Shown here: positions 1-6,683 of the stretch, in pieces | Layout of the letters: the number at the start of each line of letters is the position of its first letter | How positions within the stretch are numbered: the first letter of the stretch is position 1 | Assembly (NCBI GenBank): GCA_046590705.1 | Contig: JBKJUK010000323.1 | Span: 1-8,627 of the forward strand | Direction: 5' to 3' | Length of the DNA: 8,627 nucleotides | From: JBKJUK01 sp046590705 | Lineage (GTDB): Bacteria; Acidobacteriota; Thermoanaerobaculia; Gp7-AA8 | Position numbers and translations under genes: made by a program | The notes under the pieces: generated by a model | Database searches by the model: none | Told to the model about the DNA's origin: nothing | The model's input: only the letters and a program-made list of their open reading frames with translations

Positions 1-1272
1 GTAGATGGGAAAGCGTTCGCAGATCGCCTGCACCCGGGTACGCACAGCTGTGGTGACCTCTTCATCACCTTTCGAATCGAGCACTCGCGCTACCAGAAGG
101 GCGAGTTCGTTCATCTCGGCTTCCCCCAGTCCACGACTGGTCACAGCAGGAGTGCCCATCCTGATCCCCGAGGCCACCATCGGTTTGTTTTTGTCGAAGG
201 GGATGGTGTTCTTGTTGACGGTGATTCCTGAATTTTCGAGCATCTTCTCGCCGTCTTTTCCGGTAATTCCTTTCGAGAAGACATCGGTGAGGAAAAGGTG
301 ATTGTCGGTACCGCCCGACACAATTCGGAAGCCGGCGGCTGCGATGCCCGCTGCGAGCGTTCGCGCGTTGCGCACGACCTGGCGCTGATACTCACGAAAT
401 TCCGGAGTCAAGGCCTCCTGGAAGGCGACCGCTTTCGCCGCAATCATATGAACGAGCGGGCCACCTTGAATGCCGGGGAAGACTGAACGATCGAGATCCT
501 TCGCATACTGGGCACGACAAAGAATCAATCCGGCCCGCGGACCGCGCAGAGTCTTGTGTGTGGTGGTCGTGACGAAATCGGCGTAGGGAACCGGCGAAGG
601 ATGCTCGCCAGCCACCACCAGGCCTGCGATGTGTGCGATGTCGGCCATCATGAGCGCGCCAACGGAATCGGCGATCTGACGGATGCGTGCGAAATCGATC
701 ACTCTCGAGTAGGCCGAGGCGCCGCAGATGATCAACTTGGGCCGGCTGGATTCGGCAAGCTGCTGCATCTGGTCATAGTCGATGGTCTCGCTCTCTTCCT
801 TCACGCCATAGGCCACGACCTTGAAATCCCGCCCGCTGTAGGACAGAGGATGACCGTGCGTCAGATGGCCTCCGTGGGAAAGATCCATTCCCATGATGGT
901 GTCACCCGGCTTGAGGACCGTGAAGTAGACGGCCATGTTGGCCTGCGAACCGGAATGTGGCTGCACGTTCGCGTGCTCCGCGCCGAAGAGTTCTTTGGCT
1001 CTCGCGATGGCGATGTTCTCCACAATGTCAGTAGGACCACATCCGCCGTAGTAGCGCTTCCCCGGATATCCTTCGGCATATTTATTGGTGAAGATCGAAC
1101 CCATGGCCGTGAGAACTGCCTGCGACACATGGTTCTCCGAGGCGATGAGTTCGAGGGTTCCATTCTGGCGCGTGGTTTCGAGCCTGAGGGCATCGGCGAT
1201 CTCAGGATCACGAGAGTCGAGTGTCTTACTCAGAAACTCATGTCCTGTGGCGGCATTCAATGTAGAAGTCAT
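1..1272 (-). CDS. glyA: Serine hydroxymethyltransferase (3' end cut by window edge)
   Basis: This gene encodes the PLP enzyme that converts serine and tetrahydrofolate to glycine and 5,10-methylene-tetrahydrofolate, the main entry of one-carbon units; it is cytosolic. The frame is open from the ATG at 1272 to base 1, giving 424 residues. Family landmarks appear in order: ELIASEN (41-47), NKYAEGYPGKRYYGG (63-77), QPHSGSQAN (105-112), the DIAHIAGL segment (211-218), and THKTLRGPR (238-246), whose Lys240 is the expected Schiff-base lysine. The visible end, ICERFPIY, resembles the normal family C-terminus, so only a few residues plus the stop should be missing. The start is supported by an AGGAG eight nt upstream. 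The gene is divergent from the membrane protein gene at 1614. One small variation is Ala instead of the more usual Gly after GPR (Ala247). Identification is secure. Confidence 0.97.
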   Translation of the reverse strand, partial: MTSTLNAATGHEFLSKTLDSRDPEIADALRLETTRQNGTLELIASENHVSQAVLTAMGSIFTNKYAEGYPGKRYYGGCGPTDIVENIAIARAKELFGAEHANVQPHSGSQANMAVYFTVLKPGDTIMGMDLSHGGHLTHGHPLSYSGRDFKVVAYGVKEESETIDYDQMQQLAESSRPKLIICGASAYSRVIDFARIRQIADSVGALMMADIAHIAGLVVAGEHPSPVPYADFVTTTTHKTLRGPRAGLILCRAQYAKDLDRSVFPGIQGGPLVHMIAAKAVAFQEALTPEFREYQRQVVRNARTLAAGIAAAGFRIVSGGTDNHLFLTDVFSKGITGKDGEKMLENSGITVNKNTIPFDKNKPMVASGIRMGTPAVTSRGLGEAEMNELALLVARVLDSKGDEEVTTAVRTRVQAICERFPIY

Positions 1273-1421
1273 CTCTTGTTCTCCTGAGGACCATCGCTGA
1301 CCAAATCAAAACGGATCTTACGACAACTAATGTGCTGTGTGGCAGATCGACGCGGCACACCAGCGAAATGTATTCATCGAATCATCACCGACTGCCGCTC
1401 GATTGAGGGAAGGGGTGCCTG
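1273..1421. other. Divergent intergenic spacer, glyA / membrane protein gene
   Basis: Apart from the glyA ribosome binding site, this non-coding stretch shows no convincing gene, RNA or terminator. It should hold the glyA promoter and perhaps that of the plus-strand gene, but I found no -35/-10 pair good enough to call. No purine, glycine or tetrahydrofolate riboswitch pattern is evident by eye. Confidence 0.6.
1281..1285 (-). promoter_or_regulatory. Shine-Dalgarno site of glyA
   Basis: AGGAG on the minus strand lies 8 nt before the glyA ATG and fixes the start at 1272. It is one of only two clear Shine-Dalgarno sites in the window. Confidence 0.8.
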
Positions 1422-1599
1422 TCCCGTATTTCTCGCACTCCTTCTGCTGAGGCGGCGGATAGCGGCCTGTCTGCTTAGTTGCACAACGGTTTCGCTCTTC
1501 GACGTAGTGCGACTATGCCCTCGTCGCGAAACCGCCGTTCGCCTCGCATCCAGGCCACTCTCCGCCGCCTCGCAACGAACGAGTGGAAGAAATGCGGGA
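1422..1599 (+). repeat. 178-nt palindromic repeat, copy 1 (MITE-like or leader hairpin)
   Basis: The ends are near-perfect inverted repeats: TCCCGTATTTCT on the left, and TCCCGCATTTCT when the right end is read on the other strand. The two halves form a long imperfect inverted repeat. A small stem (1503-1508 with 1512-1517) sits at the exact midpoint, 1510. The reverse complement matches copy 2 at 5975-6152: from the outer right end to the centre I count 9 mismatches in about 89 positions, including 34 identical bases (1540-1573). The left half is more diverged. It ends 14 nt before the ATG of the membrane protein gene, so it probably forms part of that gene's leader. There is no internal transposase, so any mobility would need a factor in trans. 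Confidence 0.85.
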
Positions 1600-1613
1600 T
1601 ACTGTTAGAGAGA

Positions 1614-3812
1614 ATGAAGCGCCGGCTGCTCATCGTCCTGCTGCTCCTCGCGGGAGCCACCGTCGCTGCCGAGTTCGCGACCTCGCAGCTCTTTTATTAC
1701 CGCGATAACTTCTCGACTCACCTTCCCGCCAAGGTTCTCAGTGCGGAAATGATGCGTTCCGGAGTGTTCCCGCTCTGGAATGATGCTGTCGGCGGCGGCC
1801 AGCCGATGGCCGCAAACCCGAATACGCTGACGTTCTATCCCGACACGCTCCTCTACCTTTTTCTGCCACCATTCGTGGCGTTCAATCTCCATTTCATCAT
1901 TCATTGGCTGGGCGGCTTTCTGGCCATGCGTCTGCTCGCACGGAGAGAGGGATGTCACGAGCATGCCGCGTTCTGGACCGCCGTGCTCTACTCGCTCGGA
2001 GGAGTGGCGCTGTCCTGTTTCGCTTTCTACAACCTGATCGCCTGGATCACCCTCTTTCCGCTTGGGCTGCTGGTGCTGCGGGAACTTCTGACTGCTCCGT
2101 CCGTTTCAAAGGGACTCATTTTCGGCGCTGTGACAGGACTGATGATTCTCGTGGGCGAGCCGGTCACCTTTCTCAGCTTCCTCGTCGTTGCTGTTCTCAT
2201 GCATGCATCCCTGGTGAGAAAGGCGTCCATCAGGCCGACGCTTCTGGCTGGAGGTGTCGCACTTCTCGTGGCCTCCCCTCTTCTCCTTGCCTATCAGGAG
2301 GTAGCAGGCGAGCTGGAACGCGCGCAGGTGCGATTCTCGACCACGACGACACTGGCAGCATCGCTGGACCCTCGCAGGATCGCTGAGCTTTTTCTCGGAC
2401 CCATTCACGGTCTGGCGACGGACTTGTCTGCAACCGGATTCATGGCCACCACGGGCGCCAGATGGCCTCCCCTTTTTCTGTCTGTGACCATCTCAGTGCT
2501 TCTACTTCCAGCTCTGCTGCATGCGCTGCGTCATCAACGGAGACTCGCTCTCCTTTTCGCTCTGCCCCTGCTGATCGCGCTGGGAAACTTTAATCCGCTA
2601 ATGGTTCAGATTGCCGATGGCTGGGAGTGGGCTCGCTTTTTACGCTACCCCGAGAAATTCGTCATGCCACTCGCGGTGATCGGAGCGCTGCTCATCGGGA
2701 AATGGCTCTCAGATCGATACGTTGCTGCCATGGAGCGAAAATACCTGGTCGCATCGATGGTACTGCTCATGGCCATCGCCATGGCTGCGGTGATGGCAAC
2801 TCCGTCCATCGCGTTTCACACCTTCGCTGCCGCAAGCACAGGCCTGGTCATTTTGCTTCTTGCCGCGCAGCGTCAGCGATCGCACCGCATTTTTCACATC
2901 TCCATGTTCGCCGCTACGCTGCAGCTTCTCTTCGTCGCAAACCTCAATCTCGTCGACGAGGCAGAACCGTACCGACGTCCTCCCATCCTTGCGCAAGGGA
3001 TCGGGTCCGGTCGCGTTCTACACAACATTGCCACTGCGTCGAGGCGGTTGCGATCGCCTGACGCGACGCTGGCCTACCGCGTCGCAGCCGAATCGCTCGA
3101 TCCGGCTTTCGGAACCGTCCACGGAATACGCTACGTGCTCGATCAGAGTCCCGACGGAATGTACGCGCTCTTCTCGCGGCTCGCCGCCGAACGTGCGGGG
3201 ATGCTGGGAACCTCGCTGAAGGTTCGTTACGCACGCATCCATGGAGCTTCCTACCTGATCGACGACCAGGCCTTGAGCGACGACTCCTTACGACCCGGGC
3301 AGAGACTGAATATCAATGGCTCTGACGTTTTCGTCCATCGCGTCCTCAACCCGCTGCCGGAAGTCCGGTCCGTTCGGAGAGTACGTCCAGCCAGCACGAT
3401 CCAGGGCACTGCCGCGGTCATGGAACAGCTGAACTTCGATCCGGCAGAGGAGATTGTTGCTCCTGTCCATGGTGGCTCCTACGAAGCACCCGAGGTGCTG
3501 AAAGTGCTCGCGACTGTACCCGGCCGATACGACCTGCAGGTCGAGGGAAGCTCCGCCTCAGTCCTGGTCGTGAATCAGACTTTCTTTCGCGCCTGGAAGG
3601 TTCGAGGTTCTGCCGGAGACATCAGAATCTTTCCCTGTAACTTCGACCGGCTCGCGTTACTCGTGCCCGGAGGGCAGCATCGCTTTACGCTGGAGTTTGG
3701 AATCCGTCCGCGACTGATTCAGTCGGCTGCCGCTGTCTCGCTGCTGCTGCTGTCGCTTGCGCTAGCCGTCTGCATACGGTCGAAGTACGCCACCGCGTCG
3801 CCAGCGAGATAA
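1614..3812 (+). CDS. YfhO-like multi-pass membrane protein (GT-C fold type)
   Basis: The 732-residue product has a hydrophobic N-terminal helix after MKRR (5-20), then a segment rich in acidic and aromatic residues (YYRDNF 28-33; PLWNDAVGGG 53-62; ANPNTLTFYPDTLLYLFLP 67-85). About ten membrane spans extend to roughly 443, including the RFLRYPEKFVMPLAVIGALL region (341-360). An extracytoplasmic domain (about 450-700) and one last helix (about 702-721) follow. The 'RYPEKF' motif and the 'FFRAWKV...VPGGQHRFTLEF' pattern near the end (657-695) resemble YfhO-family proteins. Some YfhO proteins glycosylate cell-surface polymers with a lipid-linked sugar; substrate and activity here are unknown. The frame stays open upstream to 1479 inside the repeat, but ATG 1614 is preferred because it begins a proper membrane-insertion signal. 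No strong ribosome binding site is visible. The last 94 nt overlap folC on the opposite strand. Confidence 0.75.
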   Translation: MKRRLLIVLLLLAGATVAAEFATSQLFYYRDNFSTHLPAKVLSAEMMRSGVFPLWNDAVGGGQPMAANPNTLTFYPDTLLYLFLPPFVAFNLHFIIHWLGGFLAMRLLARREGCHEHAAFWTAVLYSLGGVALSCFAFYNLIAWITLFPLGLLVLRELLTAPSVSKGLIFGAVTGLMILVGEPVTFLSFLVVAVLMHASLVRKASIRPTLLAGGVALLVASPLLLAYQEVAGELERAQVRFSTTTTLAASLDPRRIAELFLGPIHGLATDLSATGFMATTGARWPPLFLSVTISVLLLPALLHALRHQRRLALLFALPLLIALGNFNPLMVQIADGWEWARFLRYPEKFVMPLAVIGALLIGKWLSDRYVAAMERKYLVASMVLLMAIAMAAVMATPSIAFHTFAAASTGLVILLLAAQRQRSHRIFHISMFAATLQLLFVANLNLVDEAEPYRRPPILAQGIGSGRVLHNIATASRRLRSPDATLAYRVAAESLDPAFGTVHGIRYVLDQSPDGMYALFSRLAAERAGMLGTSLKVRYARIHGASYLIDDQALSDDSLRPGQRLNINGSDVFVHRVLNPLPEVRSVRRVRPASTIQGTAAVMEQLNFDPAEEIVAPVHGGSYEAPEVLKVLATVPGRYDLQVEGSSASVLVVNQTFFRAWKVRGSAGDIRIFPCNFDRLALLVPGGQHRFTLEFGIRPRLIQSAAAVSLLLLSLALAVCIRSKYATASPAR

Positions 3813-5038
3813 AGCGATCCGCAGACCACGGTCACCGGATTGACAATCGTCATTGCTGCCGCAAAGGCGCCTTCGGTGGTCGCCTCGAACTGCATCGGCC
3901 GATCCCCTGCCGCCAGCCTCAACCGAGCTTCCGCCGCGCCCCGCACCGGATCAGCGACGGTGAGTACGATTCTGTCGAACAGGGGAAAGAGAAGACCGCA
4001 GACCAGTTCCACATCCTTGTCTTCCATGATTGCGAACACCAGAGTACGAGGTCCAGGCAACTGCTCGGTTACATATCGCGCCACGGCTTCTGCCGCATGT
4101 GGATTATGACCACCGTCGACCACGATCAGCCGTCCTTGAATCCTGAAATGCTCCATGCGCCCCCGCCAGGCGGTACCGGCCACACCATCTCGAATGCTGG
4201 CAGGAGTGATCTCCGGAAAATGAGCGCGAAGTAACTCTGCGGCTCTCACGGCCAGCGAAACGTTCTCGATCTGATGGTCTCCGCACAGAGGCGAGCTCAG
4301 CTCGTATTCACCGTCGGGCGAGTGAAATCGGAAAGTGACACCTCGCGAGGAAGTCCTGAGACCGTCCGTCACTACTTCCGCGGACAGAACATGCAGCGTC
4401 GTGCTTACTGCAGCGCAGCGTGAGGCTATCACCGCCAGCACTTCCGCATTCCGATTGGAAGTGACGGCGATGCCAGTCGCGTGAATCACACCTGCCTTCT
4501 CCGACGCGATCTCGGAAAGGGTGCTTCCCAGGTATTCGCAGTGATCGAGTGCGACGGGAGTGATCAGTGACGCCAGGGGGGAGGTCACATTCGTGGCGTC
4601 CAGACGGCCACCCATGCCGACTTCCAGCACGATCACCTCACATCCGCGCTGGGGGAAGTAGAGGAATGCAAGCATGGTGAGCGCTTCGAAGTACGTCGGT
4701 GTGACCCCGGTTCGCCGCACCAGAGCGCGCAACTTTTCCACCGTCGCGATCAGATCGTCATCGCTCATGTCCACACCGTCGATGCGCCAGCGCTCGTTCA
4801 GCCGGACCAGATGAGGCGAGGTGTACAGTCCTGTACGGTAGCCGGAGCGCTGCAGAATCGAAGCGAGTGTCGCCGAAGTGGAACCTTTGCCGTTCGTGCC
4901 GGCCACGATCACGATCGGAACTGTCCGTTCAGGAGAGTCAGCCGCGGCCAGGAGGACCAGCATCCGTTCGAGACCGGGACGAATACCACCACCCTGAAGA
5001 GAGTCGAGAAAAGAAATCGCTTCCGCGAGCGGAACCAC
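3719..5038 (-). CDS. folC: Folylpolyglutamate synthase / possible dihydrofolate synthase
   Basis: The enzyme ligates glutamate to folates with ATP, and in many bacteria also to dihydropteroate; it belongs to the Mur-ligase-like family and is cytosolic. From the chosen start (439 residues) I see the P-loop GTNGKGS (47-53), TSPHL (73-77), EVGMGGRLDATN (139-150), DHCEYLGSTLSEIASEKAG with the Lys expected to be carbamylated (Lys181), GRMEHF, DGGHNP (308-313) and GSLYLAG (407-413). The frame is open upstream to a GTG at 5113, inside accD. I prefer GTG 5038 because AGGAGGG lies 11 nt before it, in the gap after accD, and because B. subtilis FolC starts at the equivalent point. It follows accD by 34 nt and is probably co-transcribed, a common gene pair. 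The tail with four serines is antisense to the last helix of the convergent membrane gene. Whether it has both activities cannot be told. Confidence 0.95.
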   Translation of the reverse strand: MVPLAEAISFLDSLQGGGIRPGLERMLVLLAAADSPERTVPIVIVAGTNGKGSTSATLASILQRSGYRTGLYTSPHLVRLNERWRIDGVDMSDDDLIATVEKLRALVRRTGVTPTYFEALTMLAFLYFPQRGCEVIVLEVGMGGRLDATNVTSPLASLITPVALDHCEYLGSTLSEIASEKAGVIHATGIAVTSNRNAEVLAVIASRCAAVSTTLHVLSAEVVTDGLRTSSRGVTFRFHSPDGEYELSSPLCGDHQIENVSLAVRAAELLRAHFPEITPASIRDGVAGTAWRGRMEHFRIQGRLIVVDGGHNPHAAEAVARYVTEQLPGPRTLVFAIMEDKDVELVCGLLFPLFDRIVLTVADPVRGAAEARLRLAAGDRPMQFEATTEGAFAAAMTIVNPVTVVCGSLYLAGDAVAYFDRMQTASASDSSSSETAAAD

Positions 5039-5048
5039 CCCGTTCAAT

Positions 5049-5055
5049 CCCTCCT
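5049..5055 (-). promoter_or_regulatory. Shine-Dalgarno site deciding the folC start
   Basis: AGGAGGG on the minus strand lies between the accD stop and the preferred folC GTG (5038), at a somewhat long spacing of 11 nt. A TTG at 5047 is only 2 nt away, too close to use it. The upstream alternatives GTG 5065 and GTG 5113 have no comparable site. Confidence 0.55.
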
Positions 5056-5072
5056 GTTCCGTCACCGACGCG

Positions 5073-5918
5073 TCAGGCCGGCAGAAAGAATCGGAGACTT
5101 CGGGCCACGACACCTTTGAGCGCGGAACGTTGCGAAACCATATCCAGCATGCCGTGATCCACCAGAAACTCGGAGCGCTGGAATCCCTCAGGCAGAGTCT
5201 GCCGGATGGTCTGTTCGATCACTCGTGGACCGGCAAAGCCAATCAGGGCCTTCGGTTCGGCGATGTTGATATCACCCAGCATGGCGTACGAGGCAGTCAC
5301 GCCGCCGGTAGTCGGGTCGGTGAGAATGGAGATGTATGGAAGCCCCGCATCCGAAAGGCGTTTCAGTCCTGCAGAGATCTTCCCCATCTGCATGAGGGAC
5401 AGAATCCCCTCCTGCATGCGCGCACCACCCGAGCAGGAGACGATGATCAACGGGAGTTTCTTCTCGAGGCATCGCTCGATGGCAATGGTGATTTTTTCAC
5501 CGACCACCGAGCCCATCGAACCTCCCATGAAGGCGTACTCCATGGCGCAGATCACTGTGGTGATGTTCTCGATTTTTCCTTCCGCGCAAACCACGGCGTC
5601 GGACCCGCCCACTCGCGTCTCGTAGACTTTGAGGCGATCCTTGTAACGCTTGGTGTCCCTGAATTTCAGCGGATCACCCGAGCGAATGTCGTTGGCGAAC
5701 TCCCGGTACGAATCATCGAACAGCATCGCGAACCGTTCCCGGGCCGAGAGTCGAAAGTGATAGTCGCATTTGGGACAGACCTGGAAGTTCTGGTCGACCT
5801 CTTTGCGGTAAATGATTTCCTTGCAACCGTCGCACTTGAGCCAGAGTCCCTCGGGGATTGAGGTTTGCTTCTGCTCGATCGGTTCTTTCGGTTTCTTCTC
5901 TTTTTTGAACCAGGACAT
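5073..5918 (-). CDS. accD: Acetyl-CoA carboxylase carboxyltransferase subunit beta
   Basis: AccD pairs with AccA to move the carboxyl group from biotin on AccB to acetyl-CoA, giving malonyl-CoA for fatty acid synthesis in the cytosol. The 281-residue length is normal for the family. The N-terminal zinc ribbon has Cys29, Cys32, Cys48 and Cys51. The crotonase-fold carboxyltransferase core follows, with GGSMGSVVGEKI (132-143), SCSGGARMQEG (161-171), DPTTGGVTASYAMLGD (201-216) and GFAGPRVIEQTI (227-238). accA is not in the window. folC lies 34 nt downstream and smpB lies upstream beyond repeat copy 2. No Shine-Dalgarno precedes the ATG; a -10-like TAGAGT ends 6 nt before it, which may mean a leaderless transcript. 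Identification is secure. Confidence 0.97.
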   Translation of the reverse strand: MSWFKKEKKPKEPIEQKQTSIPEGLWLKCDGCKEIIYRKEVDQNFQVCPKCDYHFRLSARERFAMLFDDSYREFANDIRSGDPLKFRDTKRYKDRLKVYETRVGGSDAVVCAEGKIENITTVICAMEYAFMGGSMGSVVGEKITIAIERCLEKKLPLIIVSCSGGARMQEGILSLMQMGKISAGLKRLSDAGLPYISILTDPTTGGVTASYAMLGDINIAEPKALIGFAGPRVIEQTIRQTLPEGFQRSEFLVDHGMLDMVSQRSALKGVVARSLRFFLPA

Positions 5919-5924
5919 CGGGCC

Positions 5925-5954
5925 ACTCTACAGAAAGATTTTTCGGAAGGTCAA
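5925..5954 (-). promoter_or_regulatory. Candidate accD promoter, possibly giving a leaderless mRNA
   Basis: On the minus strand TTGACC (5954-5949; five of six matches to the sigma70-type -35) is followed after 18 nt by TAGAGT (5930-5925; four of six matches to the -10). The -10 ends 6 nt before the accD ATG, so transcription would begin at or very near the ATG. It lies just outside repeat copy 2. This rests on pattern matching only. Confidence 0.4.
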
Positions 5955-5974
5955 GGTTTCGCACCGCTTCACCA

Positions 5975-6152
5975 GCCCGCACTTCTCACACTCCTTCGTC
6001 GCGAGGCGGCGGAGAGTGGCCTGGATGCGAGGCGCACGGCGATTTGGCGACGAAGGCATAGTCGACACTATGTCGAGGGGCGACAGGTCGCGCCACGAAG
6101 CAGACGGGCTGCTCTCCACGTCCGCAGCAGATACTCTGTGAGAAATGCGGGC
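5975..6152 (-). repeat. 178-nt palindromic repeat, copy 2 (MITE-like or leader hairpin)
   Basis: The terminal inverted repeats are 16 nt with one mismatch: GCCCGCACTTCTCACA on the left, and GCCCGCATTTCTCACA when the right end is read on the other strand. The halves pair imperfectly throughout. CATAGT (6057-6062) and ACTATG (6067-6072) form a stem with a CGAC loop at the midpoint. It has the same length as copy 1 and aligns with its reverse complement; bases 6001-6034 are identical to 1573-1540. It lies between smpB and accD, with its better-conserved half toward accD, 56 nt from the ATG. Copy 1 has the same relation to its own downstream gene. Its transcript could fold into one long hairpin. 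Confidence 0.88.
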
Positions 6153-6155
6153 CAG

Positions 6156-6172
6156 CCCGCTGGCGTAGCGGG
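6156..6172 (-). terminator. Hairpin just downstream of smpB (weak terminator candidate)
   Basis: A perfect 6-bp GC-rich stem (CCCGCT/AGCGGG, 5-nt loop) starts 5 nt after the smpB stop. There is no clear U-run after it in the smpB direction, so it is not a classical intrinsic terminator. It could protect the mRNA 3' end or belong to the edge of the adjacent repeat. An alternative stem GCCAGC/GCTGGC (6151-6164) overlaps it. Confidence 0.3.
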
Positions 6173-6177
6173 ATATC

Positions 6178-6654
6178 TCAGTTCCGCATCTTCTTCATTT
6201 CAGCTGAGACTTCGCGTGCCGCTTCCTTCTGCTTCTCGGTATCGCGCTTGTCGTGCACTTTCTTACCCTTCACCACGGCGATCTCGATTTTCACCCGGCC
6301 GCCCTTGAAGTAAATCTGCAGCGGTACGACTGACAAACCTTTGTGTGTCACTTCGATCGAAAGCCGGTCGATCTCCTTGCGGTGAAGCAGAAGCTTCCGC
6401 GTCCGATCTGCCTCATGATTCTGCTGATTGCCATGCGAATACGGCGAGATGTGCATCCCCAGCAGGAACGCTTCACTGTTCTTCAGCAATACGTAGCTGT
6501 CCTTGAGATTGGCGCGCCCGTCGCGTAGTGACTTCACTTCGGTGCCAGTGAGCATCAGCCCGGCTTCGAACTTATCGAGTACGAAGTAATCGTGGTACGC
6601 CTTCTTGTTACTCGCTACGAGTTTGTGCTCGCCTGCCTGCTTTCCGCTTGTCAT
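6178..6654 (-). CDS. smpB: SsrA-binding protein SmpB
   Basis: SmpB binds tmRNA and brings it to stalled ribosomes, where trans-translation releases the ribosome and tags the unfinished protein for degradation. The 158-residue length is typical. Visible family signatures are ASNKKAYHDYFV (14-25), GTEVKSLRDGRANLKDSYV (37-55), SPYSHGNQQNHEADRTRKLLLHRKEI (70-95), and the basic tail KGKKVHDKRDTEKQKEA (129-145), which enters the ribosomal decoding region in known structures. The ATG lies 29 nt after the stop of the HD-GYP gene, so co-transcription is plausible. No Shine-Dalgarno is seen; TAGAAT sits 9 nt before the ATG. The partner tmRNA gene (ssrA) is not recognisable in this window. Repeat copy 2 follows 25 nt downstream. 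Identification is secure. Confidence 0.97.
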   Translation of the reverse strand: MTSGKQAGEHKLVASNKKAYHDYFVLDKFEAGLMLTGTEVKSLRDGRANLKDSYVLLKNSEAFLLGMHISPYSHGNQQNHEADRTRKLLLHRKEIDRLSIEVTHKGLSVVPLQIYFKGGRVKIEIAVVKGKKVHDKRDTEKQKEAAREVSAEMKKMRN

Positions 6655-6663
6655 CGGCCGGCG

Positions 6664-6669
6664 ATTCTA
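6664..6669 (-). promoter_or_regulatory. Possible -10 box directly before smpB
   Basis: TAGAAT (five of six matches to the -10 consensus) lies 9 nt before the smpB ATG, just after the stop of the HD-GYP gene. No good -35 is seen at 16-18 nt. If used, the leader would be only a few nucleotides long. Confidence 0.25.
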
Positions 6670-6683
6670 CATGGCGCGTACAG

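Noticed and set aside
556..1287. 243-codon plus-strand open frame
   Set aside because: It lies antisense to glyA, whose minus-strand frame carries all family motifs; the plus-strand translation has no recognisable domain.
1273..1421. Riboswitch upstream of glyA
   Set aside because: I could not trace a conserved core or a convincing multi-stem fold by eye; not claimed.
1479..1613. 45-residue N-terminal extension of the membrane protein
   Set aside because: It is encoded by the repeat, and the same peptide recurs in copy 2 without being attached to any gene; MKRR plus a hydrophobic helix at 1614 is a natural start.
5130..5861. 243-codon plus-strand open frame
   Set aside because: Antisense shadow of accD; no family resemblance.
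1422..6152. Autonomous insertion sequence bounded by the two repeats
   Set aside because: The enclosed genes are folC, accD and a YfhO-like gene; there is no transposase or recombinase.
5919..6177. tmRNA (ssrA) or another functional RNA next to smpB
   Set aside because: No tRNA-like ends or tag reading frame are visible; the region is explained by repeat copy 2 and short flanks.
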